A stretch of DNA of 64,000 bases from Lysinibacillus sp. SGAir0095 (lineage in GTDB: Bacteria > Bacillota > Bacilli > Bacillales_A > Planococcaceae), in the NCBI RefSeq assembly GCF_005491425.1, contig NZ_CP028083.1, positions 644,001-708,000 on the forward strand, in the 5' to 3' direction. Below are positions 26,393 through 35,704 of the stretch, one piece after another. A program made the position numbers and the translations under genes. Under the pieces are notes generated by a model. The model saw only the letters and a program-made list of their open reading frames with translations, was not told the DNA's origin and made no database searches. Positions within the stretch are counted from its first letter, which is position 1. Each line of letters starts with the position of its first letter.

Positions 26393-28201
26393 TTATACTA
26401 CGGGTCTACCTTCCTTAATATTTTCATTGAAGAATTCGATGATTTTTCCATAGACGAGGATTTCGTTTTGCTTTTTGGAGAAACCATGGCCTTCATCCTC
26501 CAACACGATGTATTCAACTTCGCGGCCCTTTTCTTTTAGTGCTGCAACAATTTGGTCGGATTCCTTTTGTACAACACGTGGGTCATTTGCTCCTTGAATG
26601 ACGAGCATTGGTTTTGTCATTCCATCTAAATAAGTAATAGGGGAATCCTTTGTTAGTCTTTCCTTATCTTTTATAGGATCCCCAACCCATTGCTCCATAT
26701 ATGGCTTCCAAAACTCTGGCACAGACTCGATAAAGGAGAAGAGATCACTTGGGCCGAAAATATCTACTACTGCTTTGAAATAATCTGCGTGTCTACCGTG
26801 AAGTAGAAGGGCCATGTATCCACCGTAGCTGCCTCCTAAAAGTAAAATCTTTTCTCTGTCTGCATACCCATTTTCGATAAGCCATTCTAAGCCTTGGATG
26901 TTATCTAAACGTGGCCCATGACCCCAGTCACCTTCAACCAATTTAGAAAACTTTAGTCCATAGTTTGTAGAACCACGGAAGTTTGGTGCAAATATGGAAT
27001 AACCACTGTAAATAAGGGATTGGAACATGGAACGGAAAGTCTTACGCTCAAGAGCTTGTGGTCCACCATGTGGCCAAAGAATGACATGGCCATTTGAGTT
27101 TTCTGCTTTTGCCTTAAAGAACAGCGCTTCAATTTCCATTCCATCAAATGAAGGGTAAGTCAAAACCTCTGGCTCCACTAAATCGTCATCATTCACTCCC
27201 GGCACACGATAATGCGTTAACTCTTCCCAAATAGTCCCATTATCCTTTGAGACGAAAAGGTTACCAGGTGTTGTAGCATTACGTCCTTGGGCATATAGAT
27301 TTCCACTTTTCATAACGACTAATTTATCGATTACACTTGTTGGTGCGTTAATAGAGTTCAATTGGCCTTTTTCTATACTATATTCATATAATCGATCCTC
27401 TACACCATAGGATCCTACGAGATAGAGAGAGTTGTTCTTCTTAGAATAAGTTAAGCTTGAGAAAGCTTCTTGATCGAGCTGTAGAACAACTGAAAATTCT
27501 TTTGTCGATAAGTTGAATTTAGCAAGATAAGTTAAATCTCTATCGTAATCAGTTAGGAAATAGAGATCTGTCTCAGATGTATAAACAATTTCGCCAACCG
27601 TATGCTGTTCGGTTGTCTCGGGAGTTAACAAAAGCTTTTCCTCACCAACATGGGCATACGCTAAAGAATGAGTATTACCAAATTGTTTAATGGATACAAA
27701 AGAATCTTCATTTGGGCTAACTGCTTCGATAAATGTAGGAGCTTCTTCACCTTTTAGTAAAAGCTTTTCTTCACCAGTTTCAAGATTGTAGACGTAGTTA
27801 TTGAAGTAAGTTGGATTTCCGAATGTACTAGGGTAGTATAGACGCTTTCCATCTTCACTTAGAAAGGAGAAGAAATGACGTTCACCTTCATGTGTTCGAA
27901 GGGGATAAAACTTGCCGCCTTTAGGAGATACCGCGTAAATTTGTGTATTTTCATCACCATCCTGATCGAAGCCAGCAATGATGAATTCACCTGTTTTAGC
28001 ATATGAAAGAAATGCAGCATTTTGATTATTAAATGTCAGAGGATAGGGAAATTGATTTGGTAGATTCATTGCCCAAAGGTTGGAATATCCATTTAGGTTT
28101 GTGCTGAAAACTAATTGTTTTTCATCAGGACTGACAGTGAAATTAGAAACCGTTAATGTTTGAAAAAATTGTTCCACACCTTGCTTTTCGAAATTAATCA
28201 T
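26393..28201 (-). CDS. S9-family prolyl oligopeptidase-like serine peptidase
   Basis: A 602-residue cytoplasmic peptidase or acylaminoacyl-peptidase-like enzyme. The first 350 residues form a beta-propeller with repeated hydrophobic strands (for example [20 protein letters not shown]). The alpha/beta-hydrolase domain follows with the nucleophile in GGSYGGYM near residue 457, an aspartate in GANDPR near 540 and H572 in EGHGF. No signal peptide is present. GGAGAG precedes the ATG. Such enzymes trim short oligopeptides; the exact specificity is unknown. Monocistronic. Confidence 0.92.
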   Translation of the reverse strand: MINFEKQGVEQFFQTLTVSNFTVSPDEKQLVFSTNLNGYSNLWAMNLPNQFPYPLTFNNQNAAFLSYAKTGEFIIAGFDQDGDENTQIYAVSPKGGKFYPLRTHEGERHFFSFLSEDGKRLYYPSTFGNPTYFNNYVYNLETGEEKLLLKGEEAPTFIEAVSPNEDSFVSIKQFGNTHSLAYAHVGEEKLLLTPETTEQHTVGEIVYTSETDLYFLTDYDRDLTYLAKFNLSTKEFSVVLQLDQEAFSSLTYSKKNNSLYLVGSYGVEDRLYEYSIEKGQLNSINAPTSVIDKLVVMKSGNLYAQGRNATTPGNLFVSKDNGTIWEELTHYRVPGVNDDDLVEPEVLTYPSFDGMEIEALFFKAKAENSNGHVILWPHGGPQALERKTFRSMFQSLIYSGYSIFAPNFRGSTNYGLKFSKLVEGDWGHGPRLDNIQGLEWLIENGYADREKILLLGGSYGGYMALLLHGRHADYFKAVVDIFGPSDLFSFIESVPEFWKPYMEQWVGDPIKDKERLTKDSPITYLDGMTKPMLVIQGANDPRVVQKESDQIVAALKEKGREVEYIVLEDEGHGFSKKQNEILVYGKIIEFFNENIKEGRPVV

Positions 28202-28355
28202 AACAACTCTCCAATTCTATTAAGATACAACGATATTACCACAATATTCTGTTTTTTGAAAATAAAGATTGGTATAAAATGTATTTTAATCGAAGGAAGT
28301 AACACTACCGAAAAGAGAGTACTTTTTGGTAATTAAAATAAAAAAAACTGAGGTT

Positions 28356-28685
28356 TTACACCTCAGCTTTAATCCATTCAACTGCTATACTTTTTAATTC
28401 AATCGTTTCCTCGTCATAACGGGAAAGATGTCTCTTTAAATCGATGTCACGAAGCTTTGATGCTACCGGTGCTTGTAAGTCTCGACGAAGCCCATCTTCT
28501 ATAGACATTTTCATACAATCACTTGCTATTGCTAATATATCATCCTCAGTGTGTCCTGCAGATGAAGCGTACGAAAATCCTGCATCAATTAGGTCAGGTA
28601 TTCTAATGTAAACGGGGTAATCACCCTCATCTGTTTCATTGTCCTCTACTGCAAAAATAACGGGGTATTTATATACTTTTATCAT
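28356..28685 (-). CDS. HicB-like antitoxin family protein, orphan
   Basis: A 109-residue protein with the partly degraded RNase H-like fold of HicB antitoxins: KYPVIFAVEDNETDEGDYPVYIRIPDL at the N-terminus and SSAGHTEDDILAIASDCMKMSIEDGL in the middle. HicB normally neutralises the small RNase toxin HicA. No HicA-sized frame lies on either side, so this is a solitary HicB or a related regulator. No C-terminal DNA-binding domain is clear. The ATG at 28685 has GAGGTG six bases upstream and is preferred over the GTG at 28694. Confidence 0.72.
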   Translation of the reverse strand: MIKVYKYPVIFAVEDNETDEGDYPVYIRIPDLIDAGFSYASSAGHTEDDILAIASDCMKMSIEDGLRRDLQAPVASKLRDIDLKRHLSRYDEETIELKSIAVEWIKAEV

Positions 28686-28887
28686 TTTGTTCACCTCAAT
28701 AACAATAATAATATAGAAAGGACCAATAGTAGCCTGGTAATTATAGGAGAGAATACCTATTGTTTTGAAATTGAGTGAATGAAAGCAGGGACATATTTTT
28801 TCATAAAAGCAGCAATATAAATTAATTTAATGCAATTTTTAATAATAGGAATCTCGTGAATATCAAGAAAAACAAAAAAAGAGTTGC

Positions 28888-28908
28888 AAATAGTAATCAT
28901 TACTATTT
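28888..28908. promoter_or_regulatory. Zur-box-like operator 1
   Basis: A 21-bp palindrome, perfect apart from its central base, with core TAGTAATCATTACTA. The Bacillus Zur consensus core is TCGTAATNATTACGA, so 12 of 14 informative positions match. The Fur core TGATAATNATTATCA matches less well. It points to zinc-responsive control of the downstream operon. Confidence 0.65.
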
Positions 28909-28930
28909 ATAATGATGTGGAGTTTGCAAA

Positions 28931-28945
28931 ACGTAATCATTACAC
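28931..28945. promoter_or_regulatory. Zur-box-like operator 2
   Basis: ACGTAATCATTACAC keeps the Zur-type CGTAATNATTAC core on one side. Its centre lies 40 bp, about four helical turns, from that of operator 1. Confidence 0.6.
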
Positions 28946-29151
28946 TTGTTGTTATTACTAATCAAGCTATGGGTAAAAAATAGGTAGTGAAGTAGCCGAA
29001 ATAAAAATAAGTTTGAATGCTTCTCCCAAAGTAAGAAAAGGACTCAATGTATTTAAATGTAATAAAGAAAAGTACATAGTAAAGTTTTACATCGAGAATC
29101 AATAGCCTCCTATAAACTGAATGTGAAGGGGATAGTATTGCATTTTCTAAA

Positions 29152-29166
29152 TAGTAATCATTACAC
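29152..29166. promoter_or_regulatory. Zur-box-like operator 3
   Basis: TAGTAATCATTACAC shares the same core as the two sites upstream and is the nearest to the first gene of the operon, about 190 bp before its start. Confidence 0.6.
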
Positions 29167-29358
29167 TTTGTTAACTCGGTCCAAAAATGTCCTTCCAATG
29201 TAAGTGATAAAAAGGGATGCAATATGTATCCAATATGTATAAAATTCTGGCTCAGAAAGAGAGGGGAATGTGAGTATACATTTTTATACCTCGATTGATT
29301 TAGTACTTATAAATAAAACTTAATTTATGAAGATATTTAAGAATAAAAGGAGACTTAT

Positions 29359-30960
29359 ATGATAAAAAATAACTATTCAATTTTAGTAACATTTTTCTTT
29401 TTGCTTTTATTGGCAGGATGTAGTGAAAATACGCCAGCAAATAATAGTGAAGAAAATAGTACGAGTAAAAACATATTAACAATGTCTTGGCCGTCAGATA
29501 TTGGAGAGGCCAACCCTCATTTATATTCACCAAACGAAATGTTTGCACAGGCATTGTTATATGATCCATTAGTCGTTTATGAAAATGATGGGACATTATC
29601 TCCTGGATTAGCTGAAAAGTGGGATGTTTCTGAGGATGGTAAGGAATATACATTTTATTTGCGAGACGGAGTAGTGTATTCTGATGGATCCAAGTTAACA
29701 GCAGATAACGTTAAGCGTAATTTTGATACAGTTATCGGAAATAGTTTAGCACATAGCTGGTTAGAGGTTGTAACAGTTATTGATAAAGTTGAAGCGGTTG
29801 ATGAGTTAGCAGTGAAGATCTCATTAAAAGAAGCATATTATCCGTTTTTGCAGGAGTTGGCTTTAATTCGACCACTACGCATGTTAGGTGATGCTGGATT
29901 CCCTGATAGTGGCAATACAGCAGATGGAATTAAGAAGCCGATTGGCACAGGGCCATGGATTCTATCTGAATCAAATGAAAACCACACGGTATTTATTAGA
30001 AATGAAAATTATTGGGGAGAAAAACCTACTATTGAAAAAGTAGAGGTGAAATATATTGCTGATTCACAGATGCGTATGATGGCTTTAGAAAATGAAGAAA
30101 TCGATTTAATCTTCGGAAGTTCCCAACTTACTCCAAGTGAATTTACCACATTGCAACAAAATAATCAGTATTTAACGGAAGTTTCAGAACCATTATCAAC
30201 TCGTATTTTATCGCTTAATTCTACTTATGGTGTAACTAAGTATAAGGAGGTACGACTTGCGCTTCAGCATGCACTGGATCGTCAAACAATCATTGACCAT
30301 ATTTTAAGCGGTTTGGAGCAAGAGGCACATTCTTTGTTTGCACCGGGCTTCCCATATAGTGATATTGAAATTGAAGAGTATGAGTATGATTTAGAAAAAT
30401 CTAAACAAATTTTAGATGATGCTGGCTGGAATGTTGATGCAAAAACAGGTATTCGTTCAAAAGATGGTGAAAAGCTTGAATTATTAATGGCATACAATTC
30501 AAGCGACCAAGTGCATAAAACCATCTATGAGTTTTTACAAGGAGCTTGGAAAGAAATTGGTGTTGATGTTAAATTGATTGCCGAGGAAAACCAAGTGTAT
30601 TATGCGAGAACAAAAGCAGGTGAATACAATATCGTTATGAATGATACTTGGGGTGCGCCATATGATCCTCATATGTATATTCGTACTATGATTGGAGAGC
30701 AACAAATCGGTAACTATTCCTTAATAGGAACAGATTCAAGTGACAAACTTACAGAGGATATTACACGTGTGATTCGAACAACAGATGAAACTGAACGTGC
30801 TTCACTATATAAAAATATCATTCAAACAATTCAGCAAGAGGCTATTTTAATGCCAATTTCATACAAACAAAATTATCTTGTAGCAAATGATGTATTTAAA
30901 AAACTGAATTTCTCACCTCAACAATTTGAAGTACCAATTAATCTATATGAGATGAAGTGA
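29359..30960 (+). CDS. ABC-type substrate-binding lipoprotein, opine-metallophore/nickel (CntA-like)
   Basis: A 533-residue solute-binding protein of the SBP_bac_5 (peptide/nickel) family. The N-terminus is a lipoprotein signal with lipobox LLAGC near residues 17-21, so it is tethered outside the membrane. Family marks include GLAEKWDVSEDGKEYTFYLRDGV and VRLALQHALDRQTII. It is the first gene of a coupled operon with two permeases, two ATPases and an MFS protein, the order of the staphylococcal cntABCDF-cntE system. Import of a metal-loaded opine metallophore or of a metal complex is inferred from gene order and the upstream Zur-like boxes. A plain peptide or nickel importer is the alternative. 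Confidence 0.82.
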   Translation: MIKNNYSILVTFFFLLLLAGCSENTPANNSEENSTSKNILTMSWPSDIGEANPHLYSPNEMFAQALLYDPLVVYENDGTLSPGLAEKWDVSEDGKEYTFYLRDGVVYSDGSKLTADNVKRNFDTVIGNSLAHSWLEVVTVIDKVEAVDELAVKISLKEAYYPFLQELALIRPLRMLGDAGFPDSGNTADGIKKPIGTGPWILSESNENHTVFIRNENYWGEKPTIEKVEVKYIADSQMRMMALENEEIDLIFGSSQLTPSEFTTLQQNNQYLTEVSEPLSTRILSLNSTYGVTKYKEVRLALQHALDRQTIIDHILSGLEQEAHSLFAPGFPYSDIEIEEYEYDLEKSKQILDDAGWNVDAKTGIRSKDGEKLELLMAYNSSDQVHKTIYEFLQGAWKEIGVDVKLIAEENQVYYARTKAGEYNIVMNDTWGAPYDPHMYIRTMIGEQQIGNYSLIGTDSSDKLTEDITRVIRTTDETERASLYKNIIQTIQQEAILMPISYKQNYLVANDVFKKLNFSPQQFEVPINLYEMK

Positions 30961-30965
30961 TCATA

Positions 30966-31907
30966 ATGGCCCAATACTTTATAAAACGCTTTTTTAGTAT
31001 GACTATAGCGATGGTTGGTTTAACGCTAATAGCATTTTTTCTTATGCGTATTATGCCTGGTGATCCGATTGAGTCTTATTATCTGGCAAACAATATTCCG
31101 GTAACGGAGGAAATACTTGAGCAAGCAAGAGTGGAGCAAGGGTTGGATCAGCCCTTGCTTACACAATATGTAACCTGGTTAGGTGGAGTACTAAAATTTG
31201 ATTTTGGCATTTCTTTTATGAATGGAAAGGCTGTGAGTGAGGAATTATTAACCTATTTTAGCGTTACAATTCAATTGGCGCTCGTTGCTTTTTTATTTAT
31301 TTTAATGATATGCATTCCAATTGGCGTTTTAAGTGCAGTAAAACGACATTCCATTTTTGATAATTTAACAAGAATAACGATATTTTTCGTTGCCTCGATG
31401 CCCAGTTTTTGGTTAGGTTTTGTGCTGATTTATATTTTCGCTTTTAAATTTAACCTTTTCCCACTTATGGGATGGGGAACTGCGGATGCGATTATTTTAC
31501 CTGCATTAACGTTAGCTTTAGCCAATGTACCCTTTTACGTTCGAATGATTCGCACAAATATGATTGAGCAAATGGACAAGCCCTTTGTGGCTTTTGCTAG
31601 AGCACGTGGTATAATCGAGTCGGTTATTATTCGAAAGCATATTTTTAAAGCTACGTTAACACCGTTTATCACCTCACTTGCAATGACATTAGGGGTACTA
31701 ATTGGCGGGGCTGCAATTGTCGAAATTATTTTTTCTATTCCTGGTATGGGACGATTTATAGTTGATGCGATTACAGCACGGGATTATAACGTGATGCAAG
31801 GCTTTATTTTGATGATTGGATTTTTCTATATCATTGTGAATTTTTTAGCGGATATAATATGTGCGTTAATCGATCCTAGAATTCGACTTAAGGAGAAAGT
31901 GTCATGA
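30966..31907 (+). CDS. ABC transporter permease, DppB/CntB-like
   Basis: A 313-residue permease with six membrane segments. It starts AQYFIKRFFSMTIAMVGLTLIAFFLMRIMPGDP, the typical opening of oligopeptide/nickel permease subunit B. The ATPase-contact EAA loop reads VAFARARGIIESVIIRKHIFK near residues 205-225. The frame also opens at a GTG (30957) that overlaps the stop of the binding-protein gene; the ATG nine bases inside is an alternative and is used here. Its TGA overlaps the start of the next permease gene, so translation is coupled. Confidence 0.88.
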   Translation: MAQYFIKRFFSMTIAMVGLTLIAFFLMRIMPGDPIESYYLANNIPVTEEILEQARVEQGLDQPLLTQYVTWLGGVLKFDFGISFMNGKAVSEELLTYFSVTIQLALVAFLFILMICIPIGVLSAVKRHSIFDNLTRITIFFVASMPSFWLGFVLIYIFAFKFNLFPLMGWGTADAIILPALTLALANVPFYVRMIRTNMIEQMDKPFVAFARARGIIESVIIRKHIFKATLTPFITSLAMTLGVLIGGAAIVEIIFSIPGMGRFIVDAITARDYNVMQGFILMIGFFYIIVNFLADIICALIDPRIRLKEKVS

Positions 31908-32710
31908 AAAGAAAATGGACATTTTATATCAGTACTTTTTTTGTCTGTCTCTTATTTATCGTTGCATTATTTGGTCCTTGGCTTATGCCAAATGACCCTC
32001 ATGCACCTAATTTGGCCATGAAGCTGCAAGGATTTTCAGTGCAGTATCCTCTTGGGACAGATCATTTAGGACGTTGCGTTTTATCGAGATTAATTGAAGG
32101 TGCTAGAGTGTCGTTATTTGTAGCATTCATTGTACTAGTAGTCACGCTTTTAATTAGTATGATCGTCGGTATAACTGCAGGCTATGTTGGAGGTTGGATT
32201 GATTTAGTATTAATGCGTATTTGCGACATATTGCTCGCGATTCCAAATTTTATTTTTGCTCTAGTTATTGTTGGTGCACTTGGTGCAGGGATGAAAAATT
32301 TAGTTATTGCAATTGCCGCCGTTATTTGGGTAGGTTTTGCACGTGTGATAAGAAATATGGTAGTGAGTCTAAAAGAAACCAATTATGTGGTTTATGCAAA
32401 AATTTGCGGTGTGCCAACTTGGAAAAAAATGTTGCGGCATATTGTACCGTTTGTATTTCCGCAAATGCTTCTACTGAAGCTAATCGGTTTAGGTACTACA
32501 ATTTTAATGATTTCCGAGTTGTCTTTTCTGGGTCTTGGGATAACGCCGCCAACAGCTGAATGGGGCATGATGATTAGTGAAAGTAAAGCTTATTTAATGA
32601 TAAAACCAGAGTTAATGATTATTCCAGGTGTAATGCTTTCAATAACTGTATTAACTTTTAATGCATTCGGTGATTCGTTACGAGATTTGCTGAATCCAAA
32701 ATCAGTATGA
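31904..32710 (+). CDS. ABC transporter permease, DppC/CntC-like
   Basis: A 268-residue partner permease with about six membrane segments. Family marks are FGPWLMPNDPHAPNL and YPLGTDHLGRCVLSRLIEGARVSLFVA near residues 22-75, and the EAA loop YVVYAKICGVPTWKKMLRHIVPFV near 160-183. Its ATG overlaps the TGA of the first permease gene (ATGA). It would form a heterodimeric membrane channel with that protein. The next gene starts 16 bp on. Confidence 0.9.
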   Translation: MKRKWTFYISTFFVCLLFIVALFGPWLMPNDPHAPNLAMKLQGFSVQYPLGTDHLGRCVLSRLIEGARVSLFVAFIVLVVTLLISMIVGITAGYVGGWIDLVLMRICDILLAIPNFIFALVIVGALGAGMKNLVIAIAAVIWVGFARVIRNMVVSLKETNYVVYAKICGVPTWKKMLRHIVPFVFPQMLLLKLIGLGTTILMISELSFLGLGITPPTAEWGMMISESKAYLMIKPELMIIPGVMLSITVLTFNAFGDSLRDLLNPKSV

Positions 32711-32726
32711 ATAGAGGTGAAATAAT

Positions 32727-33587
32727 GTGTTAGAGATTAGAGATTTATCTGTATTTATCCATAATAAACAGGTGCTAAATCAAGTGAGCTTTTCAGTTCC
32801 GAGAGGCAAGATTGTTGGAATTATTGGCGAAAGTGGTAGCGGAAAATCGGTATTATGTTCGACGATTTTAAACCTTTATCGTAATGAGCGAATTGCGAAA
32901 GGCAATATTGAATTTGATGGAAAGAGCTTGCTTTTATTAGAGGAGAGAAAAATGCGGGAGATGCGGGGAAAGGAAATTGCGCTCATTATGCAAAATCCAA
33001 TGTCTATGTTTAATCCAATTGTGTCTATAGGTGGACATTTTACTGAAACACTTCAAGCACATACAAAAATGACCAAAAAGGAAGCAATTGAGAAAGCTAA
33101 GGAGCAACTTGCCTTGTTTCAGCTAGGTGATGTGGATATATTAAACAAATATCCTAATGAGCTGAGCGGCGGAATGCTTCAAAGAATAATGATCGCCATT
33201 GCAGCAAGCCTTGAACCAAAATTATTACTCGCTGATGAACCTACAACAGCACTAGATACAATGACGCAACTTGAAATACTGAAGGAATTAAAAAAGCTTC
33301 ACGATAAAACGGCAATGTCGATGTTGGTTGTATCCCACGATTTAGGTGTCATAGCGAATTTAGCAGAAGAAATAATAGTAATGAGAAGGGGGATTGTAGT
33401 TGAGCATGGTCCAACTTCACATATTTTGTTGCACCCGGTTCATCCTTATACCCAAACACTTGTTGCAGCCCGAGATGAGCATAGTAAGTTAGAAGAGCTT
33501 GCTGATAGGTATGAGCGTACAGTATCCGGAGAACTTGTTTTATATGATGAAAACCATTGGGTGAGAATGGAGGAGACGGGCAAATGA
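32727..33587 (+). CDS. ABC transporter ATP-binding protein, DppD/CntD-like
   Basis: A 286-residue ATPase. The Walker A motif is GESGSGKSV near residues 36-44, the Q-loop IMQNPMSMFNP near 90-100, the signature LSGGMLQR near 147-154 and Walker B LLADEPTTALD near 168-178, with the switch histidine in VVSHDLG. The C-terminal extension is the oligopeptide/nickel type. The start is GTG at 32727; an ATG two bases earlier is out of frame and stops at once. AGAGGTG lies upstream. Its stop overlaps the next start. Confidence 0.9.
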   Translation: MLEIRDLSVFIHNKQVLNQVSFSVPRGKIVGIIGESGSGKSVLCSTILNLYRNERIAKGNIEFDGKSLLLLEERKMREMRGKEIALIMQNPMSMFNPIVSIGGHFTETLQAHTKMTKKEAIEKAKEQLALFQLGDVDILNKYPNELSGGMLQRIMIAIAASLEPKLLLADEPTTALDTMTQLEILKELKKLHDKTAMSMLVVSHDLGVIANLAEEIIVMRRGIVVEHGPTSHILLHPVHPYTQTLVAARDEHSKLEELADRYERTVSGELVLYDENHWVRMEETGK

Positions 33588-34399
33588 TATTAATGCAGAA
33601 TCTATCGAAAAGCTTCAGCCATTCCCGATTTTATAAAAAGAGCAAATCAAAGGTAAAGGCAGTAGAGAATGTATCACTTAGTATAAATGAAGGTAGTTGT
33701 TTTACATTATTAGGTCAAAGTGGCTCTGGAAAAAGTACTCTTGGTAAAATATTGCTCGGTATTGAGAAGCCAGATGCCGGTGAAGTTTTGTTTGATGGAA
33801 TCGATGTACATAACACAACGACCAAGGAAAGAAAAATGCTTCAGAAATCGTTGCAAGTGGTCTTTCAAGATTGCCATAGTGCAGTAAATCCTAAGCTCAA
33901 AGTCAGGGATATTATTGCTGAACCAATTCTAGTATATGAAAAGCTAGATGGTAGTGAGATAGAGGAACGTGTAGGTGAGCTGCTTAAAATGGTTGGTTTG
34001 TCAGAGGAGGATATGATGAAATATCCTCAACAATTTAGTGGGGGACAATTACAGCGAATTACAATTGCCCGTGCGATTTCGACGAAACCTCGATTGATTG
34101 TCTTGGATGAATCAGTAAATAGCCTTGATGTCTTGGTGCAAATAAGTATTTTAAAGCTTCTGAAACGATTACAGCGCGAGTTGAAACTTACTTATTTTTT
34201 CATCACCCATGACCTACATGTAGCTCGACTTTTCGCAGATGAAATAGCGGTTATGCATAAAGGAAGGATTGTGGAGCATTTACGGGTAGATGAGTTAGAG
34301 CAGGCGAAGCATGAGGGCACTAAAGCATTATTGAATTCACAACTTAAAATTGATTGTATCCACAACAGCTTGGACCTAAAAGAGGACTTGGAATTATGA
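33584..34399 (+). CDS. ABC transporter ATP-binding protein, DppF/CntF-like
   Basis: A 271-residue ATPase, partner of the preceding one. Walker A GQSGSGKST lies near residue 45, the signature FSGGQLQR near 158-165, and Walker B LIVLDESVNSLD near 178-189, in which the usual DEPT is DESV as in many subunit F proteins. The ATG at 33584 overlaps the previous TGA (ATGA) and has GGAGGAG upstream; the longer frame from 33557 is rejected for that reason. Its own TGA overlaps the start of the MFS gene. ATP hydrolysis by the pair drives import. Confidence 0.9.
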   Translation: MILMQNLSKSFSHSRFYKKSKSKVKAVENVSLSINEGSCFTLLGQSGSGKSTLGKILLGIEKPDAGEVLFDGIDVHNTTTKERKMLQKSLQVVFQDCHSAVNPKLKVRDIIAEPILVYEKLDGSEIEERVGELLKMVGLSEEDMMKYPQQFSGGQLQRITIARAISTKPRLIVLDESVNSLDVLVQISILKLLKRLQRELKLTYFFITHDLHVARLFADEIAVMHKGRIVEHLRVDELEQAKHEGTKALLNSQLKIDCIHNSLDLKEDLEL

Positions 34400-35580
34400 A
34401 AATAAGCCCGTTATCCTTTAGTATGTTACAAAACTACGGCTTGGCGATTTTTTATTTTACGGCAAACTCTGTATTAACTGTTATATTCCCATTGCAGGCA
34501 GCTGACCATGGAATGGAAGAAGCAGAAATTGGCCTGATGATGGGAATCTATATGTTTGTTTGTATGGTGTTACGTCCTTGGGCTGGTCAAATGGTATCCA
34601 AATACAGTGTTCATACAGTAATGAAATATTTATTATTAGGGCATGTAGCTGCACTTCTTTTTTATGTTTGGCTTGGCGTTGAAAGTCTTTACGTTGTGAG
34701 GATTTTACAAGGTATTGTCACGGCATTTTTCTCCATGGCGATGCAGATGGGGATTACGGAAACCTTACGAGATGAAGATAGAGGTCAAGGCATGGCAATG
34801 TACTCGTTATCAAGTGTGATGCCAGGCTTATATGGACCAGCATTAGCAATGTTATTGTGGGTTCAAAGAGATATATCGTGGTTGCTGATTTTTATCACAT
34901 TCTTAGCTTTTGCACCTCTTTTGTTTTTTATGAAGTCACCATTACCGAAAATTAAAAAGGAAAATGCATCGTTCACCTTGAAGGATATGATAGAGGGAAT
35001 GAAATTAGCTCGCGCTAATAAAGGCTTGGTCGTTTCTTCAGGTGTAATGCTTATTGGCGCGAGTATATTCGGGGCTATTTCTACTTTTTTACCACTCTAT
35101 CTTCTAACAACTGATACCGGGAATGTAGGGCTGTATTTATTTTTACAGGCGCTGGTTGTTGTAGGAAGCAGATTTATTTTCAGAAAATATATTCCGTCTG
35201 ATGGAAAATGGCATCCAGGTTTTATAACCCTTGTATTAGGCAGCTCCATTATAGGGACAACGTTGCTAGCGGTGCTCCCACTTATCGGCTCATTTATCTA
35301 TATTAGTGCGTTATTTAATGGGATAGCAACGGCAATGCTCTATCCTACATTAACAACGTATATCTCTTTTGCAATTCCGGAATCTCATAAGCATGTATTA
35401 TTGGGAATCTTTTTAGCTTCTTATGACTTAGGTTTTTCTCTAGGAGGAATGCTAATGGGTATTGTTATCCAATTTGGTTCCTATCCAATAATGTTTGCGG
35501 CATGTTCGATAATGGGAGTAGTAGCGATTATATACAACTTTATTGCAAGTTCGCCCAAAGAACGGATTATTATTGAGTAA
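34396..35580 (+). CDS. MFS transporter, staphylopine-exporter (CntE)-like
   Basis: A 394-residue major facilitator protein with twelve hydrophobic segments. The loop 2-3 motif appears as MGIYMFVCMVLRPWAGQMVSKYS. The ATG at 34396 overlaps the TGA of the ATPase gene, so it is the sixth coupled gene of the operon. A terminal MFS gene behind this exact importer order matches cntE, which exports the metallophore staphylopine in Staphylococcus aureus. I assign the CntE type by this context and overall appearance. No synthesis genes (cntK, cntL, cntM) lie in the window, so what it exports is open. A hairpin follows the stop. Confidence 0.75.
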   Translation: MKISPLSFSMLQNYGLAIFYFTANSVLTVIFPLQAADHGMEEAEIGLMMGIYMFVCMVLRPWAGQMVSKYSVHTVMKYLLLGHVAALLFYVWLGVESLYVVRILQGIVTAFFSMAMQMGITETLRDEDRGQGMAMYSLSSVMPGLYGPALAMLLWVQRDISWLLIFITFLAFAPLLFFMKSPLPKIKKENASFTLKDMIEGMKLARANKGLVVSSGVMLIGASIFGAISTFLPLYLLTTDTGNVGLYLFLQALVVVGSRFIFRKYIPSDGKWHPGFITLVLGSSIIGTTLLAVLPLIGSFIYISALFNGIATAMLYPTLTTYISFAIPESHKHVLLGIFLASYDLGFSLGGMLMGIVIQFGSYPIMFAACSIMGVVAIIYNFIASSPKERIIIE

Positions 35581-35623
35581 ATAACATGGAGAATTGTTAT
35601 AATCCCTTTTAGTAAAATTAGAA

Positions 35624-35657
35624 AAAAGCATATCTGAAAATACCCAGATATGCTTGA
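35624..35657. terminator. Hairpin between the MFS gene and the GGDEF/EAL gene
   Basis: AAGCATATCTG pairs perfectly with CAGATATGCTT between convergent genes. T-runs are weak, but position favours termination in both directions. Confidence 0.6.
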
Positions 35658-35704
35658 AAATAGAATGAGATTTAAATAAGAAAATTGGTTGGTGCAAGTG
35701 AAGC

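Larger units (their letters stand above)
28695..29358. other. Gene-free regulatory region upstream of the metallophore-type operon
   Basis: This 664-bp stretch has no credible gene on either strand. It carries three Zur-box-like palindromes (listed separately) at two places 220 bp apart. The double arrangement could mark two promoters, or the remains of a deleted gene that once stood between them. The rest is AT-rich without recognisable structure. Confidence 0.55.

Noticed and set aside
28888-28945. Fur or PerR boxes instead of Zur
   Set aside because: The TAGTAAT/ATTACTA arms differ from the Fur (TGATAAT) and PerR (TTATAAT) consensus at more positions than from Zur (TCGTAAT).
28962-29222. 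86-residue minus-strand frame in the Zur-box region
   Set aside because: It overlaps the regulatory palindrome, lacks a ribosome binding site and shows no family features.
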